Shown piece by piece: positions 1-6,836 of a DNA stretch of 31,344 nucleotides. Source of the stretch: JANPEF01 sp031413115 (GTDB lineage Bacteria; Eisenbacteria; RBG-16-71-46; DASYSL01); assembly GCA_031413115.1 (NCBI GenBank), contig JANOEH010000268.1, forward strand, positions 1 through 31,344, given 5' to 3'. Position 1 is the first letter of the stretch, and every line of letters starts with the position of its first letter. The notes under the pieces were generated by a model. It was not told the DNA's origin, did not search any database, and saw only the letters and a program-made list of their open reading frames with translations. A program made the position numbers and the translations under genes.

Positions 1-528
1 GTGGTCGAGCCCGCAGTGGACGACGCTCACGTGCTCCGCGGGAATCCCGCGGGCGACGAGGTCGTCGCGCGTGCTCTCGGAGATCGCGAGGAACGGGACG
101 TTCTGGTAGACGAGCGGGATGAGCGCCTCGTGCGCGAGCACGTAGGCGCCCTGCGGCCACGCGGTCTCGGCGAACACGGTCGTGCCGAACAGGTGCGGCA
201 CGACCGCGAGCACCGGCGCCTTCGCCCAGCGCGGCGCGAGGAACGGCAGCTTGTTGATGTCCTCGATGACGGCGTCGAAGCGCTCGCCGGCGAGCCGGCG
301 GCGGTAGGCTGCGGGCAGCGTGTGATTGGCGTTCCACCATGCGCCGGCGCGGACGATGCGGATGCCGTCGCGTTCGTCCTCGGCGGCCCCGCCCGGAAAG
401 CCCGCGGCCAGCCACGTCACGTCGTGTCCGCGCGCCCGCCAGCGCCGCAGGATCTCGAAGAGGTGAACCTCGGCCCCCCCGGCCGCGGGTGCGCCGATAT
501 CCATCCAGTTGACGGCCAGGAGGTTCAG
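1..528 (-). CDS. Glycosyltransferase family 4 (GT-B), N-terminal part, cut by window edge
   Basis: The 176 visible residues begin MNLLAVNWMDIGAPAAGGAE and continue with VHLFEIL, the usual start of GT4 enzymes, where the Gly-Gly-Ala-Glu-Val-His loop lies at the donor/acceptor cleft. FLAISESTRDDL near the end is the typical hinge into the C-terminal Rossmann domain, which lies beyond position 1. No ATG or GTG fits the N-terminus. I place the start at CTG 528-526, which overlaps the methyltransferase stop as CTGA, with GGAGG five bases upstream; the alternative is the ATG at codon 9. It follows the methyltransferase in one operon and probably adds sugar to a glycan, lipid or metabolite. The substrate cannot be told. 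The family call is firm; the start is less so. Confidence 0.8.
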   Translation of the reverse strand, partial: MNLLAVNWMDIGAPAAGGAEVHLFEILRRWRARGHDVTWLAAGFPGGAAEDERDGIRIVRAGAWWNANHTLPAAYRRRLAGERFDAVIEDINKLPFLAPRWAKAPVLAVVPHLFGTTVFAETAWPQGAYVLAHEALIPLVYQNVPFLAISESTRDDLVARGIPAEHVSVVHCGLDH

Positions 529-1355
529 GCCATCCTCCGCGCGCCGTCGGCGGCGCGCTCCCGCTCGGCACCGGCGCGCTTGCGGGCGACGACGCCGATC
601 ACGTGCGTCGTGTAGAGCGCCCAGCGCTGGCCGCGCAGCCACTCCCGGTGCCCGTTCCAGAAGTTCTCCCAGAACGCGGGACCCTTGGGGTACATGGGCA
701 GGATCTTGATGCCGGCCCTGGCCAGGGTCACGCGCACCGCGCGGTAGAGCAGGCCGGGCACCATCCAGTCGCCATACGTGCGCCGCACCTCGAGGCCCTG
801 GGCGCGGATCAGGCGTTCGAGCTCGCGCGGCGAGAACTCGGTCTCCCAGCCGGCGAACCACCGGTTCATCGCGATCAACACCTTCTTCGCGGCGGTGTAC
901 GGGTGCCAGCGCTGGGGCACGTCGACGATCAGCGTCCCGGTCTCGGCCTCGAGCACGCGCGCGTTCTCGATCAGGATCGACGCCGGGTCGCGAAAGTGCT
1001 CGAGCAGGCCCTGGTGGAACACGAGCCCGAACGAGCCCTCGCGGAATGGCAGGGCGCGCGCGTCGGCACAGACGAGATGGAGCGGCACGCCGAGGTGCCG
1101 GGCGTGCTCCTGCATCAGGTGCAGGCTGCCGAAGGTGTAATCGAGGACATAGCCCGTGGCGCCGCGGCGCACGAGTTCCATGGTGTCGCGCCCGGTGCCG
1201 GCCCCGACTTCGAGGATGCGACGACCGGAAAGCGAGCCTTCAGCGAGCGCCTGGTCGACGAGCCGTCCCTGGTTCGAGTAGACCTCGTGCAGGGGGCGAC
1301 CGTCGGTCCAGAACCGCTGCCAGTGTTCGGGGGTGGTTTCACGGAGCTGGGTCAT
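525..1355 (-). CDS. Class I SAM-dependent methyltransferase
   Basis: A 276-residue protein with the methyltransferase fold. Motif I (ILEVGAGTGR) is at about 47-56, an acidic residue after strand 2 (LDYT) at about 72, motif II (CADARALPF) at about 97-104, and a motif IV-like stretch (VFHQGLLEHF) at about 112-121. The C-terminal third (WENFWNGHREWLRGQRW) is probably a substrate cap. The ATG at 1355 has no Shine-Dalgarno but lies only nine bases after a good -10 box, so the mRNA is probably leaderless. Its stop overlaps the downstream glycosyltransferase, so the two likely act on the same glycan, lipid or natural product. The methyl acceptor is unknown. The C-terminus (residues 260-276) is Arg/Ala-rich. 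Confidence 0.85.
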   Translation of the reverse strand: MTQLRETTPEHWQRFWTDGRPLHEVYSNQGRLVDQALAEGSLSGRRILEVGAGTGRDTMELVRRGATGYVLDYTFGSLHLMQEHARHLGVPLHLVCADARALPFREGSFGLVFHQGLLEHFRDPASILIENARVLEAETGTLIVDVPQRWHPYTAAKKVLIAMNRWFAGWETEFSPRELERLIRAQGLEVRRTYGDWMVPGLLYRAVRVTLARAGIKILPMYPKGPAFWENFWNGHREWLRGQRWALYTTHVIGVVARKRAGAERERAADGARRMA

Positions 1356-1364
1356 GATTGGGAG

Positions 1365-1393
1365 ACTCTACGGTCCCGGCCCGCCGCGGTCAA
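1365..1393 (-). promoter_or_regulatory. Promoter of methyltransferase-glycosyltransferase operon
   Basis: On the minus strand TTGACC (1388-1393) and TAGAGT (1365-1370) are separated by exactly 17 bases. The predicted start of transcription, around 1358, is about three bases before the ATG, which implies a leaderless message. Further upstream, 1394-1469 holds a G+C-rich inverted repeat (around 1424-1440) without a T tract, possibly the end of the riboflavin operon transcript. Confidence 0.65.
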
Positions 1394-1469
1394 CTTGAGG
1401 ATGGACAAGCTTTTGCGAGGAGTTCCCCGCGTCCGGCCCCGGGCCGGCCCCGACCTCGAATCGCGGCCT

Positions 1470-2195
1470 TCAGTCCCCCGCCGCCAGGCGGCTGGCCAGC
1501 CAGGGCGGGAGGCCCGCCGCGAGGATCTTTTCCTGCGTCCGGGCAACGTCGTAGGGCACCCGGGCATGGCGCAGGCGTCGCTCCTCGGTGTCGAACAGCA
1601 GGTAGGCCGCGCGGGCGTCCTTGTCGCGGGGCTGCCCGACCGACCCCACGTTGACCAGATACCGCCGGCCCGGGCGGAGGACCAGCTCCTCCGCCCGCGT
1701 GTAGCGGACGTCCTCGTCATGGCGCTCGAACGCGCCGGGGACGTGCGAGTGGCCGATCATGCACATGTCCTCGCGGAACGCCTCCATCTCGTCGAGCGCG
1801 TCGTCGACCTGCATGCAGTAGTGCCAGGCCGCGGGGTCACTGGGAGTCGCGTGGACCAGCAGCACCCCTTCGCGCCGCTCGACCAGCGGGAGCGCGCGCA
1901 GCCAATCGAGATTGTCGGGGCGCATGACGCCGGCCGTCCACTCGGCGGCGAACGCGGCGTGCCGGTTGAAATGGCGGGTCGAGGTCTGCCCGCACGCTGC
2001 CCAGTCGTGGTTGCCGGCGACGGTCGGCCCGCCAAGGGCCCGCACCCGGTCGACCACCGCGTCGGGATCGGCGCCGTAGCCGACGACGTCCCCCAGGCAC
2101 CAGTACTGCTGCGCGCCCGCGCGCTCGGCATCGGCGAGCACGGCCTCGAGTGCCTCGAGATTGGCGTGAATGTCGGACAGCACGGCGACGATCAA
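1470..2195 (-). CDS. Calcineurin-like metallophosphoesterase (YfcE/MJ0936-like)
   Basis: A 241-residue phosphoesterase with all metal-binding motifs in order: DIH at 8-10, GDVVGYG at 35-41, GNHD at 61-64, a histidine in LLVHATP at about 115, and GHSH at 148-151. This set defines the dinuclear-metal phosphodiesterase/phosphatase family. The protein is cytosolic, with no signal peptide. It is the last gene of the riboflavin-nusB operon and its start overlaps the nusB stop by four bases. An attractive but unproven idea is that it acts as the missing phosphatase on a riboflavin intermediate. It could equally hydrolyse nucleotides or cyclic nucleotides. Confidence 0.88.
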   Translation of the reverse strand: MIVAVLSDIHANLEALEAVLADAERAGAQQYWCLGDVVGYGADPDAVVDRVRALGGPTVAGNHDWAACGQTSTRHFNRHAAFAAEWTAGVMRPDNLDWLRALPLVERREGVLLVHATPSDPAAWHYCMQVDDALDEMEAFREDMCMIGHSHVPGAFERHDEDVRYTRAEELVLRPGRRYLVNVGSVGQPRDKDARAAYLLFDTEERRLRHARVPYDVARTQEKILAAGLPPWLASRLAAGD

Positions 2196-2668
2196 CGTTC
2201 CTCCGCGGCGGCCGGGTCGTCCACGACCGGCTCGCCTTCGAGTTCACCCGGCCGCAGGGTTCGCGCGACCCGATCGAGCACACCATTGACGAAGCGCCCC
2301 GAATCCTCGCGCCCGTATTTGCGCGCGATCGCGACCGCCTCCTCGAGCACGACCTTCGCCGGCGTGCCGGGCATGTGCATCAGCTCGGCCACGGCCAGGC
2401 GCAGGACTCCGCGATCGGTGGCGGCGAGCCGGTCGAACTTCCAGTGCTGCGTCGCCTGCTGGATCGCGTCATCGAGCGCCGGCAGGCCGGCCTCGAGCAC
2501 GACGACGAGCGAGTCGACGTAGGCGCGCGCATCGTCGGGCAACTTCTCTTCGTCCGCGATCTGCTTCCACGTCGTCGCGATCGCGTCGCGCGTGAGGTCC
2601 GCCTGATAGAGCAGACGGAACACCAGTTCCCGCCCGCGACGGCGCGGCCCCGATCCGCCCTTGTTCAT
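2192..2668 (-). CDS. nusB: Transcription antitermination protein NusB
   Basis: A 158-residue all-helical RNA-binding protein, near the usual family length. The N-terminus RRRGRELVFRLLYQADL is the arginine-rich BoxA-binding helix followed by the conserved Leu-Tyr-Gln-Asp. The C-terminal part (AATDRGVLRLAVAELMH, AKVVLEEAVAIARKYG, FVNGVLDRVAR) matches the rest of the family. With NusE/S10 it binds boxA RNA and supports antitermination, mainly on rRNA operons. I take the ATG at 2668, which overlaps the ribH stop as ATGA; the open frame extends further upstream but only antisense-like to ribH. The ribH-nusB order is widespread in bacteria. The C-terminal 20 residues are acidic and Pro/Ala-rich. 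Confidence 0.95.
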   Translation of the reverse strand: MNKGGSGPRRRGRELVFRLLYQADLTRDAIATTWKQIADEEKLPDDARAYVDSLVVVLEAGLPALDDAIQQATQHWKFDRLAATDRGVLRLAVAELMHMPGTPAKVVLEEAVAIARKYGREDSGRFVNGVLDRVARTLRPGELEGEPVVDDPAAAEER

Positions 2669-3192
2669 CGCACCTCCCGCAGCGCCGCGAGGAGGTCGAT
2701 CGCGGCGCGCACCGTCTCGGCGCCCTTGTTCGACGTGCCCCCGCAGCGCGCCTGCGCCTGCGTCGCGTCGTTCGCGGTCACCACGCCGAACAGCACGGGC
2801 AGGTTCTCGTTGCGCGATACCTGGGCCAGCCCGCGCGCGGCCTCGCCGCACACGTAGTCGAAGTGCGGTGTCTCGCCGCGAATGACGACACCGAGCGCGA
2901 CGATCGCGTCGTAGCGCCCCGTGCGGGCCAGCCGCTGGGCGACGAACGGCAGCTCGAACGCGCCGGGCACCCACGTCAGGTCGACCTGCTGCGGCGAGGC
3001 GCCGAGGCGCCCGAGCTCCGCCGCCGCACCCTCGACCAGCTTCTCGACCAGCGGCTCGTTGAAGCGCGAGGCCACCAGGGCGATCGAAACGCCGCGCCCA
3101 TCGGACTTGCCGCGATGCACGCGGCCGATCCCCGGAAAGTCGTTGCGCGCTCGCTCCCGCATCGCGCCGGCCAGTCGGTTCGACTCGCTCAC
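2665..3192 (-). CDS. ribH: 6,7-dimethyl-8-ribityllumazine synthase
   Basis: A 175-residue enzyme that condenses 5-amino-6-ribitylaminouracil with 3,4-dihydroxy-2-butanone 4-phosphate to give lumazine, the penultimate riboflavin step. The visible motifs are SRFNE at 42-46, PGAFELP at 76-82, and RGETPHFDYV at 105-114 with the catalytic histidine. The later FGVVTANDATQAQARCGG and NKGAETVRAAIDLL form the phosphate site and C-terminal helix. The N-terminal 30 residues extend beyond the usual core. The start overlaps the ribBA stop by four bases, so ribE, ribBA, ribH and nusB look translationally coupled. Confidence 0.97.
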   Translation of the reverse strand: MSESNRLAGAMRERARNDFPGIGRVHRGKSDGRGVSIALVASRFNEPLVEKLVEGAAAELGRLGASPQQVDLTWVPGAFELPFVAQRLARTGRYDAIVALGVVIRGETPHFDYVCGEAARGLAQVSRNENLPVLFGVVTANDATQAQARCGGTSNKGAETVRAAIDLLAALREVR

Positions 3193-4574
3193 CGCGGCTC
3201 CCCGGTGGGAAGCTCGAGCAGGTGCCCGAGCTTGTCGCGCTTGGTCGACAGGTAGCGCTTGTTGTTGGGGTTCGCCGGGAGTTCGATCGGACGCCGCGTG
3301 GTGATGGTCAGGCCGAACGCCTCGAGGCCCACGATCTTTCGCGGGTTGTTGGTCATCAGCTCGATCCTGCGCACGCCCAGGTCATGCAGGATCTGCGCGC
3401 CGATGCCGTAGTCGCGCAGGTCGGCGGGGAAACCGAGTGCCAGGTTCGCCTCGACCGTGTCATAGCCCTGGTCCTGCAGGACGTAGGCGCGCAGCTTGTT
3501 GGCGAGACCGATGCCGCGCCCCTCCTGCCGCATGTAGAGAAACACGCCGCGACCTTCCTTCGCGATCGTCGCCATGGCGGCCCGCATCTGCGGCCCGCAG
3601 TCGCAGCGCTCGGAACCGAATACGTCGCCGGTCAGGCACTGTGAGTGGACGCGCACCAGCACCGGCTCCTTCGTCGTCACGTCGCCCATGGTCAGCGCGA
3701 CATGGTGGTCACCATCGAGCAGGCTCTCGTAGAGGTGCATCTGGAAGTCGCCCTCGACCGTCGGGAGCCCCGTGTGCACCAGCCGGCTCACCAGCTTTTC
3801 GTGGCGACGACGATACGCGATCAGGTCGCGGATGGCGAGCATCCGCAGGCCGTGCTTCCGCGCGAACCGCGTGAGGCCCGGCAGGCGTGCCATCGATCCG
3901 TCCGGGGCCATCATCTCGCACAGGATGCCCACGTCGCCGAGTCCGGCGAGCTGGACGAGATCGACGGCCGCCTCGGTGTGGCCGGCGCGACGCAGCACAC
4001 CACCACGCACCGCGCGCAACGGGAACACGTGCCCGGGCCGCGCGAAGCTCCCGGGCGTCGACGCCGGATCGGCCAGCAGGCGGATGGTGAGGGCGCGATC
4101 GGGCGCCGAGCTGCCCGTCGTCACGCCCTCGCTCGCGTCCACCGAGACCGTGAACGCGGTGCCGTGCAGCGCCGTGCTGTCGGCCGTCATGGGAAACAGG
4201 TCGAGCGCCTCGGCTCGCTCGGGCGAGAGACCAGCACAGAGCAGTCCGCGGGCCTCGGTGACCATGAAGTTGACGTCGGCGGCGGTGGTCTTCGACGCCG
4301 CCATGATCAGGTCGCCCTCGTTTTCGCGCTCGGCGTCGTCGACGACGATCACCATGCGGCCGCGCCTGATCTCCGCGAGCGCGGCTTCGACCGCCGCGAA
4401 CTGCGGCGTGAGCACGGGCGCATCCTTGGCGCTGCGGCGGCGGCCGGCAGCCATCGCGCGCGCCAACCCGGCACCCGAGGCAGCGCCCGCCTTCGTCGGC
4501 TTCCCGGGCTTCACCGTCTTCGCGACGCGCGCGGGCTTCACCTTGCGCCGCGCGGGGGGAGTCTTCGTCTTCAT
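3189..4574 (-). CDS. ribBA: Bifunctional 3,4-dihydroxy-2-butanone 4-phosphate synthase / GTP cyclohydrolase II
   Basis: A 461-residue fusion of both entry enzymes of riboflavin synthesis. Residues ~57-260 are the butanone-phosphate synthase: DDAERENEGDLIMAA at about 79-93 carries the metal-binding acidic residues, and RRAGHTEAAVDL follows. Residues ~265-455 are GTP cyclohydrolase II: SQCLTGDVFGSERCDCG holds the three zinc cysteines and RQEGRGIGL the active-site arginine. It is about 55 residues longer than usual because of an N-terminal tail rich in Lys, Pro, Ala and Arg. The ATG at 4574 is supported by CAGGAGG five bases upstream and by its ATGA overlap with ribE, so the tail is probably translated. 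Confidence 0.97.
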   Translation of the reverse strand: MKTKTPPARRKVKPARVAKTVKPGKPTKAGAASGAGLARAMAAGRRRSAKDAPVLTPQFAAVEAALAEIRRGRMVIVVDDAERENEGDLIMAASKTTAADVNFMVTEARGLLCAGLSPERAEALDLFPMTADSTALHGTAFTVSVDASEGVTTGSSAPDRALTIRLLADPASTPGSFARPGHVFPLRAVRGGVLRRAGHTEAAVDLVQLAGLGDVGILCEMMAPDGSMARLPGLTRFARKHGLRMLAIRDLIAYRRRHEKLVSRLVHTGLPTVEGDFQMHLYESLLDGDHHVALTMGDVTTKEPVLVRVHSQCLTGDVFGSERCDCGPQMRAAMATIAKEGRGVFLYMRQEGRGIGLANKLRAYVLQDQGYDTVEANLALGFPADLRDYGIGAQILHDLGVRRIELMTNNPRKIVGLEAFGLTITTRRPIELPANPNNKRYLSTKRDKLGHLLELPTGEPR

Positions 4575-5164
4575 CGGGCCTCCTGGACCAGGCGCTCGAG
4601 ATAGCGGGCGATCAGGTCCACTTCGAGATTCACTTCACTCCCGGGGCGGTAGTGACGGCACACCGTGGCCTGCCACGTGTGCGGCACGATCGCGACCGAG
4701 AACCCATCCTCTTCGATGCCGGCCACCGTCAGGCTCGTGCCATCGACGGCGATCGAGCCCTTGAGTGCGACGTAGCGCAGGACTTCCGCGTCGGTCGTGA
4801 TCTCGAGCCACCAGCCCGGCGGCTCCTCGCGAACCGTGCGCACGCGGCCGACCGCGTCGACGTGGCCTTGCACGAGGTGACCGCCCAATCGATCCATGAG
4901 CCGCACCGGGCGTTCCAGGTTGACCGGGTCCCCTTCGACCAGCGAGCCGAGGTGGGTGCGCCGCAACGTCTCGGGCACCGCGACGACGGTGAACTGTCCG
5001 TCGCCCACGGCGACCACGGTCTGGCAGCAGCCACTCAGGTTGATGCTGTCGCCGATCGCGAGGTCGGTGACGACGACCGGCGCGGATACCACGATCCGCC
5101 GCCCGCCGTCGTGCGGCTCGATCTCCTCGATGACGCCGACTTCCTCGACCAGGCCGGTGAACAT
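4571..5164 (-). CDS. ribE: Riboflavin synthase, alpha subunit
   Basis: A 197-residue protein of two tandem lumazine-binding barrels, each beginning in the family style: MFTGLVEEVG at the N-terminus and HLVQGHVDAVGRV at about residue 97. It dismutates two lumazine molecules into riboflavin and the pyrimidine substrate, and works as a trimer. The NLSGCCQTVV segment in the first barrel and GTSLTVAGI in the second are the ligand-binding strands. The length is normal. The ATG at 5164 has GGAGG eight bases upstream, formed over the end of ribD, and starts seven bases after the ribD stop. The downstream ribBA overlaps by four bases. Confidence 0.96.
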   Translation of the reverse strand: MFTGLVEEVGVIEEIEPHDGGRRIVVSAPVVVTDLAIGDSINLSGCCQTVVAVGDGQFTVVAVPETLRRTHLGSLVEGDPVNLERPVRLMDRLGGHLVQGHVDAVGRVRTVREEPPGWWLEITTDAEVLRYVALKGSIAVDGTSLTVAGIEEDGFSVAIVPHTWQATVCRHYRPGSEVNLEVDLIARYLERLVQEAR

Positions 5165-5171
5165 GGCGCCC

Positions 5172-6350
5172 CTACCTCCGCTTCGTCGCGCGCTTGCGCG
5201 GCGGCGTCCGGCGGACCGGGCGCCCGTGCACGACCCAGTCGCCACCGAGCGCGACGACGACCGCATCCTCGAGGTGCCACGCGTCGGCCAGACTGGTCGG
5301 CGCCTCGCCGAAGCGCCATGCCGGCGCGGCGCCGCCGAGCAGCAGAGGCGCGACGAACAACCACACCTCGTCGACGAGCCCCGCGCCGGCCAGGCGCGAA
5401 CCGAGGGTCGCCCCGCCCTCGACGAGCACGTCATGTCTATCCTCGACCGCAAAGCGGGCGAGGAGGACTTCAAGATCCACACCGCCGGCGGCAGCCGGCG
5501 GCAGGAACCAGACAGCAACGCCACGGCGCGCCAGCGCCGCGGCGCGCTTCTCGAACGCAGAGCGCCGCCCGCGGGCGACGTGCTCGGGCGCAACCGTCGC
5601 CACGACCGTGCCGGCGGCGAGCACCGGGCCGAACAACCGCGAACGCACGGGCAGTTCGAGATCGCCCGAGACAACGACGCGCAACGGCTGGAGCGTCCGC
5701 GGCGGCAGCGGTACCCCGCGCACCGTGAGCTCGGGATCGTCGCGTCGCAGCGTGTTCGCGCCGATCACGACGACGTCGTGGCGGGCGCGCAGGTGGTGTG
5801 CCGCGCGGCGCGCCTCGGGCCCGGTGATCCAGCGCGCGGTGCCACGCGCCGGTGCCACGCGCCCGTCGAGCGAGGCGGCGAGCTTGAGCGCGACGCGCGG
5901 ACGGCCACGTTCATGCACGGAGAGGTAGCCGGCATTGGCGTCGCGCGCCGCGGCCTCGAGCATCCCCGATTCGACCGCGATCCCGGCGCGGCGCAGGCCG
6001 CGGAAGCCGCGACCGTCGACCTCGGGGAACGGATCTCGCATCGCCGCGACGACGCGCGTCACGCCGGCGGCGACGATCGCGGCGACGCAGGGCCCGGTGC
6101 GCCCCTGGTGCGCGCACGGCTCGAGCGTCACGTAGAGGGTGGCGCCCTGCGCCTTCCGTCCGGCATCGCGCAGCGCCTCGATCTCGGCATGCGCACCGCC
6201 GAGGCGGCGATGCCAGCCGCGACCGACGACCCGGCCGCGCTTGACGAGCACCGCCCCGACCGCCGGGTTCGGACGGACGCGACCGCGACCGCGCTCGGCG
6301 AGGTCGAGCGCCTCGCGCATCCAGATCTCGTCGTGCAGGGATGAACCCAG
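5172..6350 (-). CDS. ribD: Bifunctional diaminohydroxyphosphoribosylaminopyrimidine deaminase / 5-amino-6-(5-phosphoribosylamino)uracil reductase
   Basis: The first gene of the riboflavin operon. Residues ~1-150 are the zinc deaminase: RPNPAVGAVLV, then HAE at about 54-56 and EPCAHQGRTGPC at about 77-88 supply the zinc ligands and the catalytic glutamate. Residues ~155-380 are the NADPH reductase (RVALKLAASLDGRVA, GANTLRRDDPELTVRG, DVLVEGGATLGSRL). The C-terminus ends in a basic tail (TPPRKRATKRR). The first in-frame ATG (6320) would cut into the conserved DEIWM start, and the GTG at 6395 lies inside the terminator loop. I therefore choose CTG at 6350, six bases after GGAGG, giving 392 residues. 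Expression is evidently controlled by the FMN riboswitch upstream. Confidence 0.93.
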   Translation of the reverse strand: MGSSLHDEIWMREALDLAERGRGRVRPNPAVGAVLVKRGRVVGRGWHRRLGGAHAEIEALRDAGRKAQGATLYVTLEPCAHQGRTGPCVAAIVAAGVTRVVAAMRDPFPEVDGRGFRGLRRAGIAVESGMLEAAARDANAGYLSVHERGRPRVALKLAASLDGRVAPARGTARWITGPEARRAAHHLRARHDVVVIGANTLRRDDPELTVRGVPLPPRTLQPLRVVVSGDLELPVRSRLFGPVLAAGTVVATVAPEHVARGRRSAFEKRAAALARRGVAVWFLPPAAAGGVDLEVLLARFAVEDRHDVLVEGGATLGSRLAGAGLVDEVWLFVAPLLLGGAAPAWRFGEAPTSLADAWHLEDAVVVALGGDWVVHGRPVRRTPPRKRATKRR

Positions 6351-6375
6351 GGGAAGCCTCCAGCCCGAAAACGCG

Positions 6376-6406
6376 GTCGCCCCGCGGGAGTGCACCGCGG
6401 GGCGAC
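6376..6406 (-). terminator. Riboswitch-controlled terminator hairpin in the rib leader
   Basis: A perfect 12-bp stem (6395-6406 with 6376-6387) and a 7-base loop, followed on the minus strand by CGCGTTTTCG. It sits between the FMN aptamer and ribD, where the expression platform belongs. The T tract is short, as is common in high-G+C genomes. The hairpin ends about 25 bases before ribD, so it more likely ends transcription than hides the ribosome site. Confidence 0.75.
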
Positions 6407-6454
6407 GGCGTGCGAAAGCGGCCGCAGCCCGATACGAAAGGCGCGGCGTCTCCT

Positions 6455-6578
6455 TCTCTCATCCCGACTTTGACGGTCGGCTCCGGAGTTTCACCGGATC
6501 CTGCGGACGCTCCGTGGAGGCTGCGCCCGCTCGCGGGCTGTACCGCCGGTGGGGACTTTCGCCCCGCCCCGAAAGAGA
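6455..6578 (-). promoter_or_regulatory. FMN riboswitch (RFN element)
   Basis: The minus strand carries the conserved RFN blocks in order: GGGGCGGGGCGAAAGTCCCC, then ACCGGCGGTA, a variable arm (GCCCGCGAGCGGGC), CGCAGGATCCGGTGAAACTC, and CCGACCGTCAAAGTCGG before GATGAGAGA. The outer P1 helix pairs TCTCTT (6578-6573) with GAGAGA (6460-6455). The element binds flavin mononucleotide and would switch off ribD and the downstream operon when FMN is plentiful. Its position directly upstream of a riboflavin operon confirms the call. Confidence 0.97.
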
Positions 6579-6585
6579 CAGGCGG

Positions 6586-6591
6586 AGCCTA
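6586..6591 (-). promoter_or_regulatory. Probable -10 box of the riboflavin operon
   Basis: TAGGCT on the minus strand matches the TAGNNT form of the other promoters in this window and would start transcription at about 6579, exactly at the first base of the riboswitch P1 helix. No good -35 box is present 16-18 bases upstream, because that space is taken by a G+C-rich hairpin. Confidence 0.4.
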
Positions 6592-6612
6592 CCACAGGGG
6601 ACACCAAAGAGT

Positions 6613-6638
6613 GAGGGGGCCGCGGTTGCGGCCCCCTC
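6613..6638 (-). terminator. G+C-rich hairpin ending the 6697-6771 transcription unit
   Basis: A perfect 11-bp stem (6613-6623 with 6628-6638) and a 4-base loop. On the minus strand it is followed by ACTCTTTGG, a weak U tract. It lies between the small unexplained unit and the riboswitch and is best read as an intrinsic terminator insulating the rib operon. On the plus strand it has no T run. Confidence 0.6.
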
Positions 6639-6696
6639 GCGATCTCCGGTGGGCAGTTGGGATTAGCTGTCCGCCACTGTAGCAATGCTGCCGCGG

Positions 6697-6750
6697 CTAG
6701 CTGCTGCCACCTCCGCGATCCTCGGTACAGCTCGGATTCGTACTGTGCAC
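6697..6750 (-). CDS. Possible 17-residue small protein or leader ORF
   Basis: A GTG start at 6750 is preceded by GGAAAGGAGGTGGTCCA, an unusually long match to the 16S rRNA 3' end, at ideal spacing. It encodes MHSTNPSCTEDRGGGSS and then TAG. I recognise no family. It has its own likely promoter and terminator and does not overlap another gene. A second sequence about 75 bases downstream on the same strand repeats the pattern CAGTG-AATCC-CTG-ATCGCG imperfectly, and would read ANPNC where this ORF reads TNPSC. It could be a true small protein, a regulatory leader, or part of a structured small RNA in which coding is incidental. Confidence 0.4.
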   Translation of the reverse strand: MHSTNPSCTEDRGGGSS

Positions 6751-6777
6751 TGGACCACCTCCTTTCCGCGTGCAACG

Positions 6778-6806
6778 AGCGTATTACTCGCGAAGCGAGA
6801 GTCCAA
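6778..6806 (-). promoter_or_regulatory. Probable promoter of the small unit downstream of ychF
   Basis: On the minus strand TTGGAC (6801-6806) and TACGCT (6778-6783) are 17 bases apart, predicting a transcript start near 6771, about 20 bases before the GTG of the small ORF. A run of seven A residues (minus strand) lies just upstream. The spacer contains a short inverted repeat, CTCGC-TTC-GCGAG. Confidence 0.5.
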
Positions 6807-6836
6807 GTCTTTTTTTCCGCGCGGCGGAGCCGGGCT

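Noticed and set aside
1424..1440. Inverted repeat after the phosphoesterase as terminator of the rib operon
   Set aside because: The loop is too small, and no T tract follows on the minus strand.
603..2522. Long plus-strand open frame of 639 codons
   Set aside because: It runs antisense to the methyltransferase, phosphoesterase and nusB genes, is Arg/Ala/Gly-rich without any family motif, and is a product of high G+C.
6351..6395. GTG start for ribD at 6395
   Set aside because: It lies in the loop of the riboswitch terminator, has no ribosome site, and adds residues foreign to RibD.
6750..6767. Plus-strand sequence resembling the 3' end of 16S rRNA (CTGGACCACCTCCTTTCC)
   Set aside because: No other 16S helix precedes it. 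Read on the minus strand it is an extended Shine-Dalgarno before a GTG start, which explains the resemblance.
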